From positions 1 to 64,000 of the forward strand of contig NZ_JODY01000020.1 of NCBI RefSeq assembly GCF_000718015.1: a stretch of 64,000 bases of DNA, given 5' to 3'. The notes beneath the pieces were generated by a model. That model was not told the DNA's origin, made no database searches, and saw only the letters and a list, made by a program, of their open reading frames with translations. Origin of the DNA: Streptomyces catenulae. GTDB taxonomy: Bacteria; Actinomycetota; Actinomycetes; Streptomycetales; Streptomycetaceae. Positions 9,450 through 19,239 of the stretch are shown one piece after another (the first letter of the stretch is position 1; every line of letters begins with the position of its first letter). Made by a program: the position numbers and the translations under genes.

Positions 9450-9998
9450 TCAGTGCCTGGGGGCCACCGGCGCCGGGACGCCGTCGCCGTTCCTGCCGGG
9501 GATCGCGGCGGGCGCCGGAACGGGCCGGGCCGCCTCGCCGCCGGAGGCCGGGACGGGGGCCGGGACACCGGCGTCGTGGTGCGCCGGGCGGCTCCGCTCG
9601 GCCGGTACGGGCTGCGCCGCACGGTGCGCGGGACGGCTCTCCTCCGCCGGAACGGGGCGCGCGACGGAGCCGCGGGCCGGGGCGGGGCGCGCCTCCTCGC
9701 CCTTCCGCGCCGGTACGGGCTGCGCGGCCCGGTGCGCGGGGCGGGCCTGCTCCGCCGGGACCGGCCGGGCCACCTCGGCGTCGCGGGCGGGGGCCGGACC
9801 GGACTGCGCCGGGACGGCGGCCGGGGCGGGGGCGGGACGCGTGGCCCGGGCGCCGTCGGCGGCGTGGGCGGTCACGGCCGCGCCACCGCCCAGGACGGCG
9901 CCGAGGACGGACGCGCCGAGCAGGATGCGCAGCCGCCGGGGACGGCGCGCGGACGTCGGGGCAGGGCGTGCGGACGTCGGGGCAGGGCGTGCGGACAT
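9450..9998 (-). CDS. Exported Pro/Ala/Arg repeat protein
   Basis: This 182-residue protein of unknown function has a basic N-terminus carrying a duplicated SARPAPT, matched by a 21-bp tandem DNA repeat at about 9950-9991. A signal-peptide-like helix (LLGASVLGAVLGG, then AHAADG) follows. The remainder is imperfect repeats of ARPVPAE-RPAHRAAQPVPA. It is probably disordered and wall-associated. GAAGG lies six bases before the ATG. The biased composition makes homology searches unreliable. Confidence 0.6.
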   Translation of the reverse strand: MSARPAPTSARPAPTSARRPRRLRILLGASVLGAVLGGGAAVTAHAADGARATRPAPAPAAVPAQSGPAPARDAEVARPVPAEQARPAHRAAQPVPARKGEEARPAPARGSVARPVPAEESRPAHRAAQPVPAERSRPAHHDAGVPAPVPASGGEAARPVPAPAAIPGRNGDGVPAPVAPRH

Positions 9999-10271
9999 GT
10001 GAACCTTCGCTCTCTCACGGTGAACGGAGGGCCGCTGTCCGCACCGACTCCCGCACGGACACCGGGCTCCCGAAAGGGGCCTCCATAGCGTGAGACGTGC
10101 GGCGGGCACCCCGGTTGCCGCACGTTTCCCGAAGATCCACCCGCCGGGGAGTGAAGTGGGTCACAGACGCATCGAGAGGGCGACGGGACCGGCCACCCCC
10201 GGGATCACGTACCGCAGGCCACCCCTCCCCCCACCCGAACTCATCGTTCCGCGAGAAGAATTGACGACACG

Positions 10272-11078
10272 TCAGTCATCATCATTGCCGCGACGGCCCC
10301 AGCAGGTGATCAGGGGCGCCGGGGTGACCGCGACGTCCTCCTCGGCCAGCCACGTCAGATGGGCGTCGATCTCCGCGTCGGTCGCCGCTCCGGACCCGGT
10401 CAGCTCCCCGCGCAACTGCCGGACCGTCGCCGCCTCCAACTCCCGGCAGGCGGGCGAGGTCACCGGGAAGTACCCCTCGGCATGGACGTCCTCCAGCCCC
10501 GCGCCGCGCAGCAGCCTCGGCAGCGAACGGCCGAAGGAGAGATCCGCGCCCCGCCCGGCGAGCAGGGCACGGAAGCCGCGGCGGATCCGCTCGGCCCGCT
10601 CCCCCTCCGGGCCCTCCTCCGCCGGGCAGGCGAGCGGCTGGAGCGCCGGGTCGGCGTCCTCCACCACCAGCCAGCCGCCGGGCCGCAGCGCCGCGACGAG
10701 CCGTTCGAGGACCGCCGCCCGGTCGGGCAGATGGACCAGCAGGAGCCGGGCGTGGACCAGATCGAGGCCGGTGGCGGGCGGTGCGTCCCGGGTCACGTCG
10801 TGCCGCAGCACCTCGGTCGTGGCGGTGGCGGGGCCGGTCAGCCACGAGGTGTCGAGGTCGGTCGCCCAGACCCGGCCGGTCGGCCCGACGCGCCCGGCGA
10901 GACCGGCGGGCACCGAGGCACCACCCGCGCCCACCTCCCAGCAGCGCCACCCCGCGCCGAGCCCCAACCGGTCGAGGTGGGTGAACGTCCACGGGTCGAA
11001 AAGCTCCGCGAACGCGTCGAAGCGACGCCCCGCCTCGCGCCGCCGGTTGTCGAGCAGATATCCGTCCTCAGATCCCAT
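10272..11078 (-). CDS. Class I SAM-dependent methyltransferase
   Basis: This 268-residue cytosolic enzyme has the Rossmann-type SAM motif I (EVGAGGASV) near residue 50, with an acidic end of strand 2 (ATDLDTSWL). Motif-II-like DLVHARLLLVHL and the later GGWLVVEDADP match methyltransferases acting on small molecules. The substrate is unknown. It lies upstream of the cupin gene's 3' end on the same strand. Confidence 0.82.
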   Translation of the reverse strand: MGSEDGYLLDNRRREAGRRFDAFAELFDPWTFTHLDRLGLGAGWRCWEVGAGGASVPAGLAGRVGPTGRVWATDLDTSWLTGPATATTEVLRHDVTRDAPPATGLDLVHARLLLVHLPDRAAVLERLVAALRPGGWLVVEDADPALQPLACPAEEGPEGERAERIRRGFRALLAGRGADLSFGRSLPRLLRGAGLEDVHAEGYFPVTSPACRELEAATVRQLRGELTGSGAATDAEIDAHLTWLAEEDVAVTPAPLITCWGRRGNDDD

Positions 11079-11195
11079 ATCGCCATCCTCGCACCGGGCC
11101 CCGGAGCACCCCGCCCCGGGCGGACGGCCCGGAGAACCGCCGACGACCGGCGCCCCGCCCCTACAGGTACGACGCCGCTACAGGCACAGCGGCCC

Positions 11196-11711
11196 CTACA
11201 GGTACAACGCCTCGTTGATCGGGACGCCCTGCTCCCGGCAGCCGCGTTCGTAGTGGTCGATGAGCCGGAAGACGTCCATCACCTCGGCCACCCCGCCGTG
11301 CTCGTCGAGGAACTCCACCGGGCCGTTCAGCCAGAAGACGGTCTTCATGCCCTCGTCGGAGAAGAGGGTGTGGGTACGGCCCGGGCTCTCCCGGATGAAG
11401 TCACCGGGCCGGGCGACCCAGTCGTACTCCAGGTAGCGCCAACTCCCGTCGAGCACATAGCCGGAGACGGGACCACGGTGGCGGTGGCGGCCCAGGGAGG
11501 CACCGGCCTGCACCCACAGCACGTTCGCGGCGGAGTTGCTGCGGATGTCGAACGTCAGATGCTTGATCATCACCTGCGGTACGAACGGCAGCCACGGCGA
11601 GGCGCCCTCCGGGATGTGCCCCTCGGGCAGCGCGTACCGATCCCGGCACCGGTCGACCCTCGCCTCGACCGCGACCGGCCCCTCCGACCCCGGGGGCTGT
11701 TCGACCGTCAT
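11196..11711 (-). CDS. Cupin protein, 2,4'-dihydroxyacetophenone dioxygenase-like
   Basis: This 171-residue protein has a single cupin domain. The first metal motif is GRHRHRGPVSGYVLDG and the second includes GRTHTLFS, which gives His ligands for iron. The order resembles the ChrR-like/2,4'-dihydroxyacetophenone dioxygenase family. The ATG at 11711 is preferred over one nine bases upstream because GGAGG is then at a proper distance. It is the last intact chromosomal gene before the element boundary. Confidence 0.72.
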   Translation of the reverse strand: MTVEQPPGSEGPVAVEARVDRCRDRYALPEGHIPEGASPWLPFVPQVMIKHLTFDIRSNSAANVLWVQAGASLGRHRHRGPVSGYVLDGSWRYLEYDWVARPGDFIRESPGRTHTLFSDEGMKTVFWLNGPVEFLDEHGGVAEVMDVFRLIDHYERGCREQGVPINEALYL

Positions 11712-11838
11712 GGCTGTCATCCTCCCTGCCGCCACCGTCACAGACCCGCAGTCCTACCCGCCCCCGCCCCTCCTGACGGGGTGCCACACCGGTCGCTCGC
11801 GGCCCCGCCCCCTTCCGGGGCACCCGCGAACCCCCAGC

Positions 11839-12009
11839 TCAACGCGCCCGCCCCCGCGGCTTCAAAGGCGTACCCGGCAGTTCGGGTGCGGGCAGCGGTG
11901 CGCCGTCGTAGCCGTGGACGGTGCCGAAGCGGTCGCCCATCACCCAGTCGGCGCGGGCCTGTGCGATGTCGTCCTGGGTGCGGCCGATGAAGTTCCACCA
12001 CATACCACG
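11839..12009 (-). pseudogene. Pirin-family protein, 3' fragment cut by integration
   Basis: Fifty-four codons from MWWNFIGRT to the stop match the C-terminal end of pirins (WWNF-R, then RFG-V-GYDG, then PAPELP). In-frame reading upstream hits a stop within ten codons, in what should be element DNA, so the rest of the gene is missing here. The 5' part should lie at the other end of the element, beyond the window. Another pirin homologue (SCO3798) holds the phiC31 attB site, but at a different place in the gene and for a serine integrase. Confidence 0.75.
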
Positions 12010-12096
12010 GGAATCACGGTTTAGCCCAGGTCAGGGCTATCCGGACCATCTGGCGGTCAGCAAACGGTCAGCATCGGACTCCGGAGTCAGCAATCC
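12001..12096. other. Predicted left attachment site with integrase arm repeats
   Basis: The switch from pirin coding sequence to unrelated DNA occurs at about 12004-12010, which should be the core of attL. Three copies of (G/A)GTCAGCA at 12055-12062, 12066-12073 and 12085-12092, all in the same direction just before the integrase ATG, look like arm-type binding sites of a tyrosine recombinase. The core can only be fixed by finding the matching right end. Confidence 0.55.
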
Positions 12097-13242
12097 ATGG
12101 CACCCAAAGCACTGGCCCGCGGCATGGGCACCTTCTTCAAGAACTGCGCGCACCCCGAGTCCCGGTGGTCCAAGTGCCCGCACTCGTACACGATCAGGTA
12201 CCGGAACGTGGCAGGCAAACAGGCAGAGGAGGGCGGGTTCCCCACTCAGGACCAGGCCATCGAGCGTTTGACGGAAATCTACAAAGAGAAGCGCAAGACT
12301 CCTCCATCAAAGGCCGAGCGCATCCAGAAGTACGGGCAGATGCGCTTCAAGGAGTACACCGAAGAATGGAAGGCTGGCCAACGACACCTGGACGCCAGCT
12401 CCGTCCGCCACCTCGACTCGCTTCTCACGAACCACTTGTACCCAGCGTTCGCCTCCCGCCGGATGAACACCTTCGACCACAAGGTCGTCGACCGATTCAT
12501 CCAGGACATGGAACGCAACGGCGTCGGCAAGGCGACACAGGCCAACACCTTCGACAAACTAAAATCGATCCTGCTCGACGCCAACCGCCTCGGGATCTAC
12601 TCCGACAGCCCTCTCGACGGTGCCGTCCCCCCACAGTATGATCCCAAGCGGGCTGTCATACCGTCCGTCCAGCAACTACACGGCATACGGAGTGCTGGTA
12701 ACGACGCCTTCCTCCTCATAGCCGACCTGATGAGCGGATGCGGGCTCCGCAACGGAGAAGCCGCGGCCGTCAACATCAACAACATCGTCGCCGATGACGT
12801 ATACCGGGTCTGCGAACAGGTCAACCACACCACCAGCCAGTATGCAAAGCTCAAGCATCGCAAGCCTGATGAATACCGTGACGTTCCCCTCCCCCAACGC
12901 GTCCGGAACACGATCCTCTGGTACGCAGACAAGTACGGCACCGTGAACGGCTACCTGCTCCGGCACCCCAAGGACCCGACCCGGCCTTACCTCTACCACC
13001 ACCTCGAGTTCCAGTGGCGCAAGGTGAAGTCCTCGGGGGCGGAAATCCCCGAAGGAATGACTCCTTACGGGTTCCGTCACTTCTTCGCATCAAACTGCCT
13101 GACTAATCGGATTCCTATCACCGATGTCGCCGAGTGGATGGGCCACAGGAGCCTCGACATCACCTTCAGGATCTACCGGCACCTCATGCCGGGATCCATC
13201 GCCAGGGCGGCAAAGGTTCTGGATCTAGCCCTGACCGCCTAG
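12097..13242 (+). CDS. int: Tyrosine-recombinase integrase
   Basis: This 381-residue site-specific recombinase is expected to insert and excise the element. A Cys/His-containing N-terminus precedes a SAM-like core-binding domain (residues about 85-170). The catalytic domain has Arg in CGLRNGEA, the second Arg in GFRHFFAS (where the usual leading His is Tyr), His in WMGHRSLDIT and the nucleophile Tyr in RIYRHL. Base composition is clearly less GC-rich than the flanking chromosome. No good ribosome-binding site precedes the ATG; MGTFF at residue 11 is an alternative start. It is convergent with the excisionase gene. Confidence 0.92.
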   Translation: MAPKALARGMGTFFKNCAHPESRWSKCPHSYTIRYRNVAGKQAEEGGFPTQDQAIERLTEIYKEKRKTPPSKAERIQKYGQMRFKEYTEEWKAGQRHLDASSVRHLDSLLTNHLYPAFASRRMNTFDHKVVDRFIQDMERNGVGKATQANTFDKLKSILLDANRLGIYSDSPLDGAVPPQYDPKRAVIPSVQQLHGIRSAGNDAFLLIADLMSGCGLRNGEAAAVNINNIVADDVYRVCEQVNHTTSQYAKLKHRKPDEYRDVPLPQRVRNTILWYADKYGTVNGYLLRHPKDPTRPYLYHHLEFQWRKVKSSGAEIPEGMTPYGFRHFFASNCLTNRIPITDVAEWMGHRSLDITFRIYRHLMPGSIARAAKVLDLALTA

Positions 13243-13246
13243 CAGC

Positions 13247-13291
13247 AAATGGGGCACCCCGCTTCCTCTTCAGAAGCGGGGTGCCCCATTT
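13247..13291. terminator. Strong hairpin terminator between int and xis
   Basis: A 19-bp perfect inverted repeat (left arm AAATGGGGCACCCCGCTTC) around a short loop lies between the convergent integrase and excisionase genes. With A-rich and T-rich flanks it can work in both directions. Confidence 0.9.
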
Positions 13292-13318
13292 ATGTGTGCC
13301 AGTCGACGGCGAGAGGCA

Positions 13319-13510
13319 TCAGGTTTTAGAAATCCTTTGTTGCCTGACCCACACCTCAACCTCCGACCTCTTGAAGCGAATCTTCGCGTTACGCCCCACT
13401 CCGAATTTGTAAGATGCCAGACCGGTCCGTGGAGCCTCCCGGTACAGCCACTGAACGGATACACTCAAAAACTCGGCGGTCTGCTTGACATCCATGAATT
13501 GAACAGCCAT
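13319..13510 (-). CDS. xis: Excisionase-like helix-turn-helix protein
   Basis: This 63-residue winged-helix protein of the MerR/excisionase DNA-binding type contains MDVKQTAEFLSVSVQWLYR (helices), then RIRFKRSEVEVWVRQQR (wing and last helix). This is the usual form of a recombination directionality factor beside an actinobacterial integrase. The start at 13510 is chosen to fit family length; MDVKQ five codons later is possible. Convergent with int. Confidence 0.8.
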   Translation of the reverse strand: MAVQFMDVKQTAEFLSVSVQWLYREAPRTGLASYKFGVGRNAKIRFKRSEVEVWVRQQRISKT

Positions 13511-13787
13511 GAGAACCCACTGACAGAGGTATTTTCCACCCAGGAAACCCCTGGGCAGTACCAATATGCAGTTGAGCGCACGGTTTGGCGCGGCCGCGAT
13601 TTCCTGGTAAGGGAAATTTCAGCTCCCCTCTACCACTACAAGGAGGCTGCAAGGAAAGGACTTCCCGAAGAGCGGCCGCCACGGCAAGGGTTCAAGTCAC
13701 CCCGGTGACCTGGGTCAGGGATTCTCCGCTGGTTGGTTGTGAGTCGACCGGCCATCCGGACCTGGGCCGGAGCGGAAGCTGTCGGTG

Positions 13788-15326
<1,539 letters not shown>

Positions 15327-15360
15327 CGTGGGACCTCCGCGTGAGCCGTGATTGGATTCC

Positions 15361-15376
15361 AGTACCAATATGTACT
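15361..15376. promoter_or_regulatory. Candidate TetR operator
   Basis: The imperfect palindrome AGTACCAATATGTACT lies in the gap between the divergent hydrolase and TetR genes. A second half-site-like AAGTAC follows at about 15395. The location suits repression of both promoters by the TetR protein. Confidence 0.5.
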
Positions 15377-15410
15377 CCAGTATGCCGAAGGATCCAAGTA
15401 CACTCAGGGT

Positions 15411-16043
15411 GTGAGCGCGACTACATCAGAGGAACCGGACGAGCCGACCGACCGGCGCACGCGCCGCCGCGATGCGACGCGCGAGCGGCTGCTGACCGCA
15501 GCCCTGGAGCTGTTCGCCGCCAAGGGGTACGCGGCCACGACCTACGACCACATCGCCGAACGCGCCGACGTGGGACGCCAAACGGCGTTCAATCACTTCC
15601 GCCGCAAAGAGGACTTCGTGATCACCTGGGTCCGTCGGCGCCACGAACTCCTGGACCGGCGCGACGCGGCGGACGCGGTGGACGCGACCGAGCCGGGGCC
15701 CGCCATCGAGACACTGGCCGACGAACTGCGCACCCTGGCGGACCTCAACGAGCGCGACTACGCCCTGGCCAAGGAGTTGCACGACAGCGGAGTGCTGCAC
15801 GGCGCGATCGACCTGGGCGCCACACCCCGCGCCTTCGTCGCCGCCGTCGACCGGGGCCGACACAACGGCGAGATCCGCGCCGACCTCGACGCCCAGACCA
15901 TCGCCGACCTGCTCTTCGACGGGTACGTGACGGCGCTGAGTCGCTGGCTGCAGAGCGACCGCGGCTTCCCGCTCGCCGAGGCGCTGCTCACCCGACTCGA
16001 CGTTCTCGCCACCGGGTTCACGACCCGCGGCGTCCCGGACTGA
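15411..16043 (+). CDS. TetR-family transcriptional regulator
   Basis: This 210-residue repressor has an N-terminal TetR helix-turn-helix (TYDHIAERADVGRQTAFNHF at residues about 45-65) and a C-terminal helical ligand domain. The GTG at 15411 is chosen because upstream codons overlap the presumed operator. It is divergent from the metallo-hydrolase/AhpD fusion and probably senses that enzyme's substrate. Confidence 0.88.
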   Translation: MSATTSEEPDEPTDRRTRRRDATRERLLTAALELFAAKGYAATTYDHIAERADVGRQTAFNHFRRKEDFVITWVRRRHELLDRRDAADAVDATEPGPAIETLADELRTLADLNERDYALAKELHDSGVLHGAIDLGATPRAFVAAVDRGRHNGEIRADLDAQTIADLLFDGYVTALSRWLQSDRGFPLAEALLTRLDVLATGFTTRGVPD

Positions 16044-16134
16044 GGGGTCGGCGACCACCGCGAGTCAACCCGCGGTGGCCTTGCCGGTGCCGTTGCCGAG
16101 GCCGTCCTTGGCCAAGGAGAGAGTGGGATGGGCT

Positions 16135-16830
16135 GTGACCTCGATCGAGAGAACCGCGTATCCGCGGTTCAAGCGGCCGCTCACCGTGCATGAGACATCT
16201 GCCCTTCTCGCCGAGCCGTGACGAGGTCGAATGGGCGGCGGCCCGTACGGACTGTGACAAGCACCTCTTGGCGCAGCTTCTCACGCTGAAGTCGTACCAG
16301 CGCATGGGGTACTTTCCCGAAGTTGCCGGATGGCACGGTGGCGAAGGCTGCGAACCGTACGGCGAACGCCGGCGGACCGCCGCGCGCCAGCGGACGCGCC
16401 TGTCATACGCCAAGGCGAAGGCCCGAAAGATCGCCGAGGCGGTGATGCGGAGCGAGGCCGCCTCGAAGAGCCGTCTCGGACGCCCCGCTGCGTCGGCGAG
16501 TGACCGCTGCCACGAACACCGTTGAGGCGTTCAACGGCTTCTTCCAGTGGATCGGGTTCGGCAGTGGCGGTGTCATCACCGACGAGACCCCGTCGAGCAG
16601 GAGAAGACCGCGAAGTTCGACGCTCTGCTCACAAACGTGGTGGCCTTCCACAACATCCTGGACATCGCCGAGATCGTGCGCCAGCTCCAGGACGAGGACC
16701 ACGGCATCGAACCCGAGGACCTGGCGCACATCTCGCCGCGCCTGACCGAGCGCATCCGCCGCTTCGGCGAGTTCTCCACCCACACCTGGCCCGAAGAAGA
16801 ATGCGGCTCCTGGCCAGGTGAATGCCCCGA
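16135..16830 (+). pseudogene. Tn3-family transposase, decayed remnant
   Basis: The start VTSIERTAYPRFKR is the usual N-terminus of Tn3-type TnpA. After about 18 codons the frame shifts to one reading HLPFSPSRDEVEWAAA and LLTLKSYQRMGYFPE, also N-terminal TnpA. From about 16530 a third frame gives the C-terminal end (FQWIGFGSGGVITD, DPVEQEKTAKFD, ISPRLTERIRRFG). About 800 central residues, including the catalytic DDE positions, are absent. It cannot move by itself. No terminal inverted repeats were found around it. Confidence 0.8.
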
Positions 16831-16894
16831 TCGGGAATACCACCGTGATCATCTCGATTGCCCTCCATGATGCTGGTCACGGGAGGGGATGTGC

Positions 16895-17830
16895 ATGACC
16901 GATCTGATGCTGTTCCGACAGGGCGTCGATGGCCGCGACGTGGAGCTTCAGGGGTCGACGGTGGCGTTGGAGGTGGAACTGCAGCGTCGGATCGAGGCAG
17001 GGATGGAGTCGATGCTCGGTATCCGGTTCCTGGCGTCGGAGTACCCGACCGGGCCGTGGCACCGGGGGCGGATCGACACCTTGGGCCTGGACGAGAACAG
17101 TAGTCCGGTGGTGATCGAGTACAAGAGGGGTGCCGACAGCGGGGTGCTGTCGCAGGCTGTCTCCTACCTGTCCTGGCTGGACTCCGCGCACCACGAGTTC
17201 GAGGCGCTCGTGCGGAAGGTGCTCGGCGCGGAGGCCGCAGAGTCGATCGACTGGCGTCGCCCGCGGATGGTCTGCATCGCGGCTGGCTTCTCCCACCACG
17301 ACCGGGTGGCCGTGCAGCGGGTGCCTGAGCGGATAGACCTGGTGCTTTACCGCGTCTTCGAGGGCAGCCTGCTGAGCCTGCTGCTCGTCGACTCCTCCCC
17401 GGGCTCCCCGAGCGCTTCTTCGTCTCGCCGGAATCGGGAACGGGAAGCAGCGGCCGACAGCGCGTCGGCTGCCCCGGAAAATCCTTCGGCGACGAGTGTC
17501 TGTCTCGTTCCGGAGTGCTTGCGGGACTTGTACGCGGAGGTCGACGAGGCGCTCACAGCGTGGGGCGAGGTCGAGGTGGCGCCGCTGCGGCATTACATCG
17601 CCTACCGCCGGCTGGTGAACGTGGCGTCGGTGATCTTCCGTCCGAAGCACGAGGCGATCCTGGTCTATCTCAGACTCGACCCGGACTCGGTCGTGCTCGA
17701 GGAGGGCTTCACCCGGGACATGCGTGGCATCGGGCATCTCGGGACGGGAGACCTGGAGGTGCGTCTCGTCTCGGCGGCGGACCTTGAGAAGGCGGCTCCG
17801 TTGATCCGGCGGGCGTTCGAGGCGGCCTGA
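16895..17830 (+). CDS. Nuclease-like protein with C-terminal DUF5655-type domain
   Basis: This is a 311-residue protein. Residues about 55-90 (GRIDTLGLDE, then VVIEYKRG) have the Asp and Glu-x-Lys spacing of PD-(D/E)xK nucleases of the DUF91/NucS kind. A Ser/Ala-rich linker (residues about 165-200) leads to a C-terminal domain (ECLRDLYAEVDEAL to the end) resembling DUF5655. The ATG at 16895 is favoured over 16889 because the Shine-Dalgarno is then eight bases away. It converges on a DNA methyltransferase gene, so a restriction role is possible but unproven. Confidence 0.62.
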   Translation: MTDLMLFRQGVDGRDVELQGSTVALEVELQRRIEAGMESMLGIRFLASEYPTGPWHRGRIDTLGLDENSSPVVIEYKRGADSGVLSQAVSYLSWLDSAHHEFEALVRKVLGAEAAESIDWRRPRMVCIAAGFSHHDRVAVQRVPERIDLVLYRVFEGSLLSLLLVDSSPGSPSASSSRRNREREAAADSASAAPENPSATSVCLVPECLRDLYAEVDEALTAWGEVEVAPLRHYIAYRRLVNVASVIFRPKHEAILVYLRLDPDSVVLEEGFTRDMRGIGHLGTGDLEVRLVSAADLEKAAPLIRRAFEAA

Positions 17831-17837
17831 CACATCC

Positions 17838-17885
17838 AGAAGGGCGGCTGGAACATCGGTTTCTCGATGTTCCAGCCGCCCTTCT
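17838..17885. terminator. Bidirectional hairpin terminator
   Basis: A perfect 21-bp inverted repeat with a 6-base loop lies between the convergent nuclease-like and methyltransferase genes. The left arm begins AGAAGGGCGGCTGGAACATC. Confidence 0.92.
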
Positions 17886-17926
17886 TGGTCTGCGGCCCGT
17901 CTGTTCCGGGTTCTTCGTTCTCATGA

Positions 17927-18673
17927 TCAGTTCTCCGGTCCGGCGAGGGTGAAGTCGTCCTTCGTCAGCTCGGTACGGAGGCGCTGTTCGGCGACGTCGG
18001 CGTAGTGCGGGGCCAGTTCGACGCCGATGAAGTTGCGGCCTTCGCGTAGTGCGGCGATGCCTGTGGTGCCGCTTCCGGTGAAGGGGTCGAGGACGGTGCC
18101 GCCTTCGGGGCAGATCTGGACGAGTTGCTGCATGACCTCGACGGGCTTCTGGGTGATGTGGACGCGGCCCTTGCGGGGCTGGGATGCGGTGAAGTCGCCG
18201 GGGAGGTAGAGGTCGCGGTTCCGGTCGAGGGTGCCCTTGACGCCCCAGGTGATGAACTCGGCCGACTGCTTGAAGCCGCCCTTGCGGGGGCGGCTGGCGG
18301 GCTTGATCCACGGGATGGTGCCGCTCCAGGTCCAGCCAGCCATCTGCAGGGCGTCGGAGGTGGTCGGCTCCTGGCGCCAGTCCGAGAAGATGACGGCGAC
18401 GGCGTGCTCGGTGGACGCCCGGTATGCCTCGGTGAGCAGGGCGGTCAGCCAGCTTCGGTAGCTGCGCTGGTCGCGGTTTTCTCCGGGGAAGTTCTCCAGG
18501 TCGTGGGCGCTGTTGCTGGTGACGTACTTGGCGCGTGCGGTGCGGCCGGTGCGGTCCGAGCTGGTGCGCCCGCCCGAGTTGTACGGCGGGTCGGTGATGA
18601 CGGCGTTGACGCTCTCATCGGGCAGGTTCTTCAGCACGGTGAGGGCGTCGCCTCGGTGCAGCGTGTAACTCAT
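17927..18673 (-). CDS. Site-specific DNA methyltransferase (N4-C/N6-A, beta class)
   Basis: This 248-residue DNA methylase has the catalytic motif ITDPPYNSG near residue 28 and the SAM-binding DPFTGSGTT near residue 198. That order (IV before I) defines the beta class. The protein is compact, and the segment between motifs, which should hold target recognition, is about 110 residues. Phage and plasmid solitary methylases look like this. The neighbour across the terminator has nuclease-like residues, so a restriction-modification pair is a second possibility. Confidence 0.88.
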   Translation of the reverse strand: MSYTLHRGDALTVLKNLPDESVNAVITDPPYNSGGRTSSDRTGRTARAKYVTSNSAHDLENFPGENRDQRSYRSWLTALLTEAYRASTEHAVAVIFSDWRQEPTTSDALQMAGWTWSGTIPWIKPASRPRKGGFKQSAEFITWGVKGTLDRNRDLYLPGDFTASQPRKGRVHITQKPVEVMQQLVQICPEGGTVLDPFTGSGTTGIAALREGRNFIGVELAPHYADVAEQRLRTELTKDDFTLAGPEN

Positions 18674-18816
18674 GCGGGCCTCTTTCAGAGCATGGCGGAA
18701 GTAGACCCGCTCTCCGGACGACGGTCGCTTCGAGCGGGGTGCGCCGGAGGTTAGCCGCGTTTTCCGGCCGCGCCCAACGGCCCGTGCCCTGCTCCAGGGC
18801 CGGCCGTGGGGGTCGT

Positions 18817-18845
18817 TTGGTGCGGCCGGAATTCCGTTCTACTGT
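18817..18845 (+). promoter_or_regulatory. Candidate promoter of the transfer operon
   Basis: TTGGTG and TACTGT are separated by 17 bases in a 296-base gap otherwise empty of genes. Transcription from here would give a leader of about 120 bases before the leader peptide and the structured RNA. Based on consensus likeness only. Confidence 0.4.
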
Positions 18846-18969
18846 CTCGCCTCGTCACCGGGAAGGAGCCCCGCTCCCCCCTGCTGACCTGCGCTGACCA
18901 GGGCTTTCGCGTCTCGTACGCAGCTCGGGCAGCCCGTCTCCCCGTTATCGACTTCGTGAGGAGCACCTT

Positions 18970-19050
18970 GTGTATCGCCTGAGATTACGAGCGCGGCTGG
19001 CTGCCGCGCATGACCTAATACCGGTGCCCGGGAGCTACCAACTCCCCTGA
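18970..19050 (+). CDS. Short leader peptide of the transfer operon
   Basis: A 26-codon GTG frame preceded by GAGGAG ends within the first hairpin of the structured leader. It reads VYRLRLRARL, then ends PVPGSYQLP. The other copy of the leader at 48.5 kb also encodes PGSYQLP, but in a longer frame, so the match may reflect conserved RNA rather than conserved peptide. Its position suits translation-coupled control of the RNA folding. Confidence 0.4.
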   Translation: MYRLRLRARLAAAHDLIPVPGSYQLP

Positions 19051-19133
19051 CCTGGGCCCGTCCTGAGAGGCGGATTCACATCGGCGCGGTGCCGACGGCT
19101 TTGCACGAGAAGTCGGCACCGCGCCTCCTACGA
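19030..19133 (+). promoter_or_regulatory. Structured leader RNA motif, copy 1
   Basis: Three hairpins in order: H1 GGGAG-CTACCAA-CTCCC (19030-19046), H2 at about 19058-19073, the conserved linker GATTCACATC (19073-19082), and H3 with a perfect 14-bp stem (19083-19096 with 19112-19125). TCCTACGA follows just before the ribosome-binding site. A second copy on the other strand at 48417-48523 has the same loops and linker but different stem bases that still pair. It lies directly before an NlpC/P60 gene. I recall an Rfam candidate called the NLPC-P60 motif from Streptomyces, which this may be; not verified. Confidence 0.7.
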
Positions 19134-19152
19134 GTACCGAGGAGCCGCTGCG

Positions 19153-19239
19153 ATGCAGCATGTCCTGATACGCCCACGCCCCGGCCCGGCGCCGTTCTCC
19201 GTCCGGAGCGGTCGCCCTGGTGAACGGCGGCGGCGATGA
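19153..19239 (+). CDS. Small ORF coupled to the NlpC/P60 gene
   Basis: This 28-residue Arg/Pro-rich frame (MQHVLIRPRP to ERRRR) has GAGGAG eight bases before its ATG. Its TGA overlaps the ATG of the next gene. It may be a real peptide or a device that brings ribosomes to the next start after the leader RNA opens. No family is recognised. Confidence 0.4.
   Translation: MQHVLIRPRPGPAPFSVRSGRPGERRRR

Noticed and set aside
12001..12010. phiC31-type attB in the pirin gene
   Set aside because: The adjacent recombinase is a tyrosine type, and the break is near the 3' end of pirin, not at the phiC31 core position.
13685..13715. A tRNA-like T-arm (GGGTTCAAGTCACCCC) near the excisionase gene, as a possible tRNA attachment site
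   Set aside because: The T-stem has mismatches and no upstream cloverleaf could be drawn; the pirin junction at 12,004 is a better attachment site.
16135..16830. A functional Tn3 transposon
   Set aside because: The central catalytic part of the transposase is missing, frames are broken, and no terminal repeats were seen.
18970..19050. PGSYQLP as a conserved peptide signal shared by both leaders
   Set aside because: One copy stops right after it and the other continues; conservation also covers loops and linkers outside any shared frame, so RNA structure is the better explanation.
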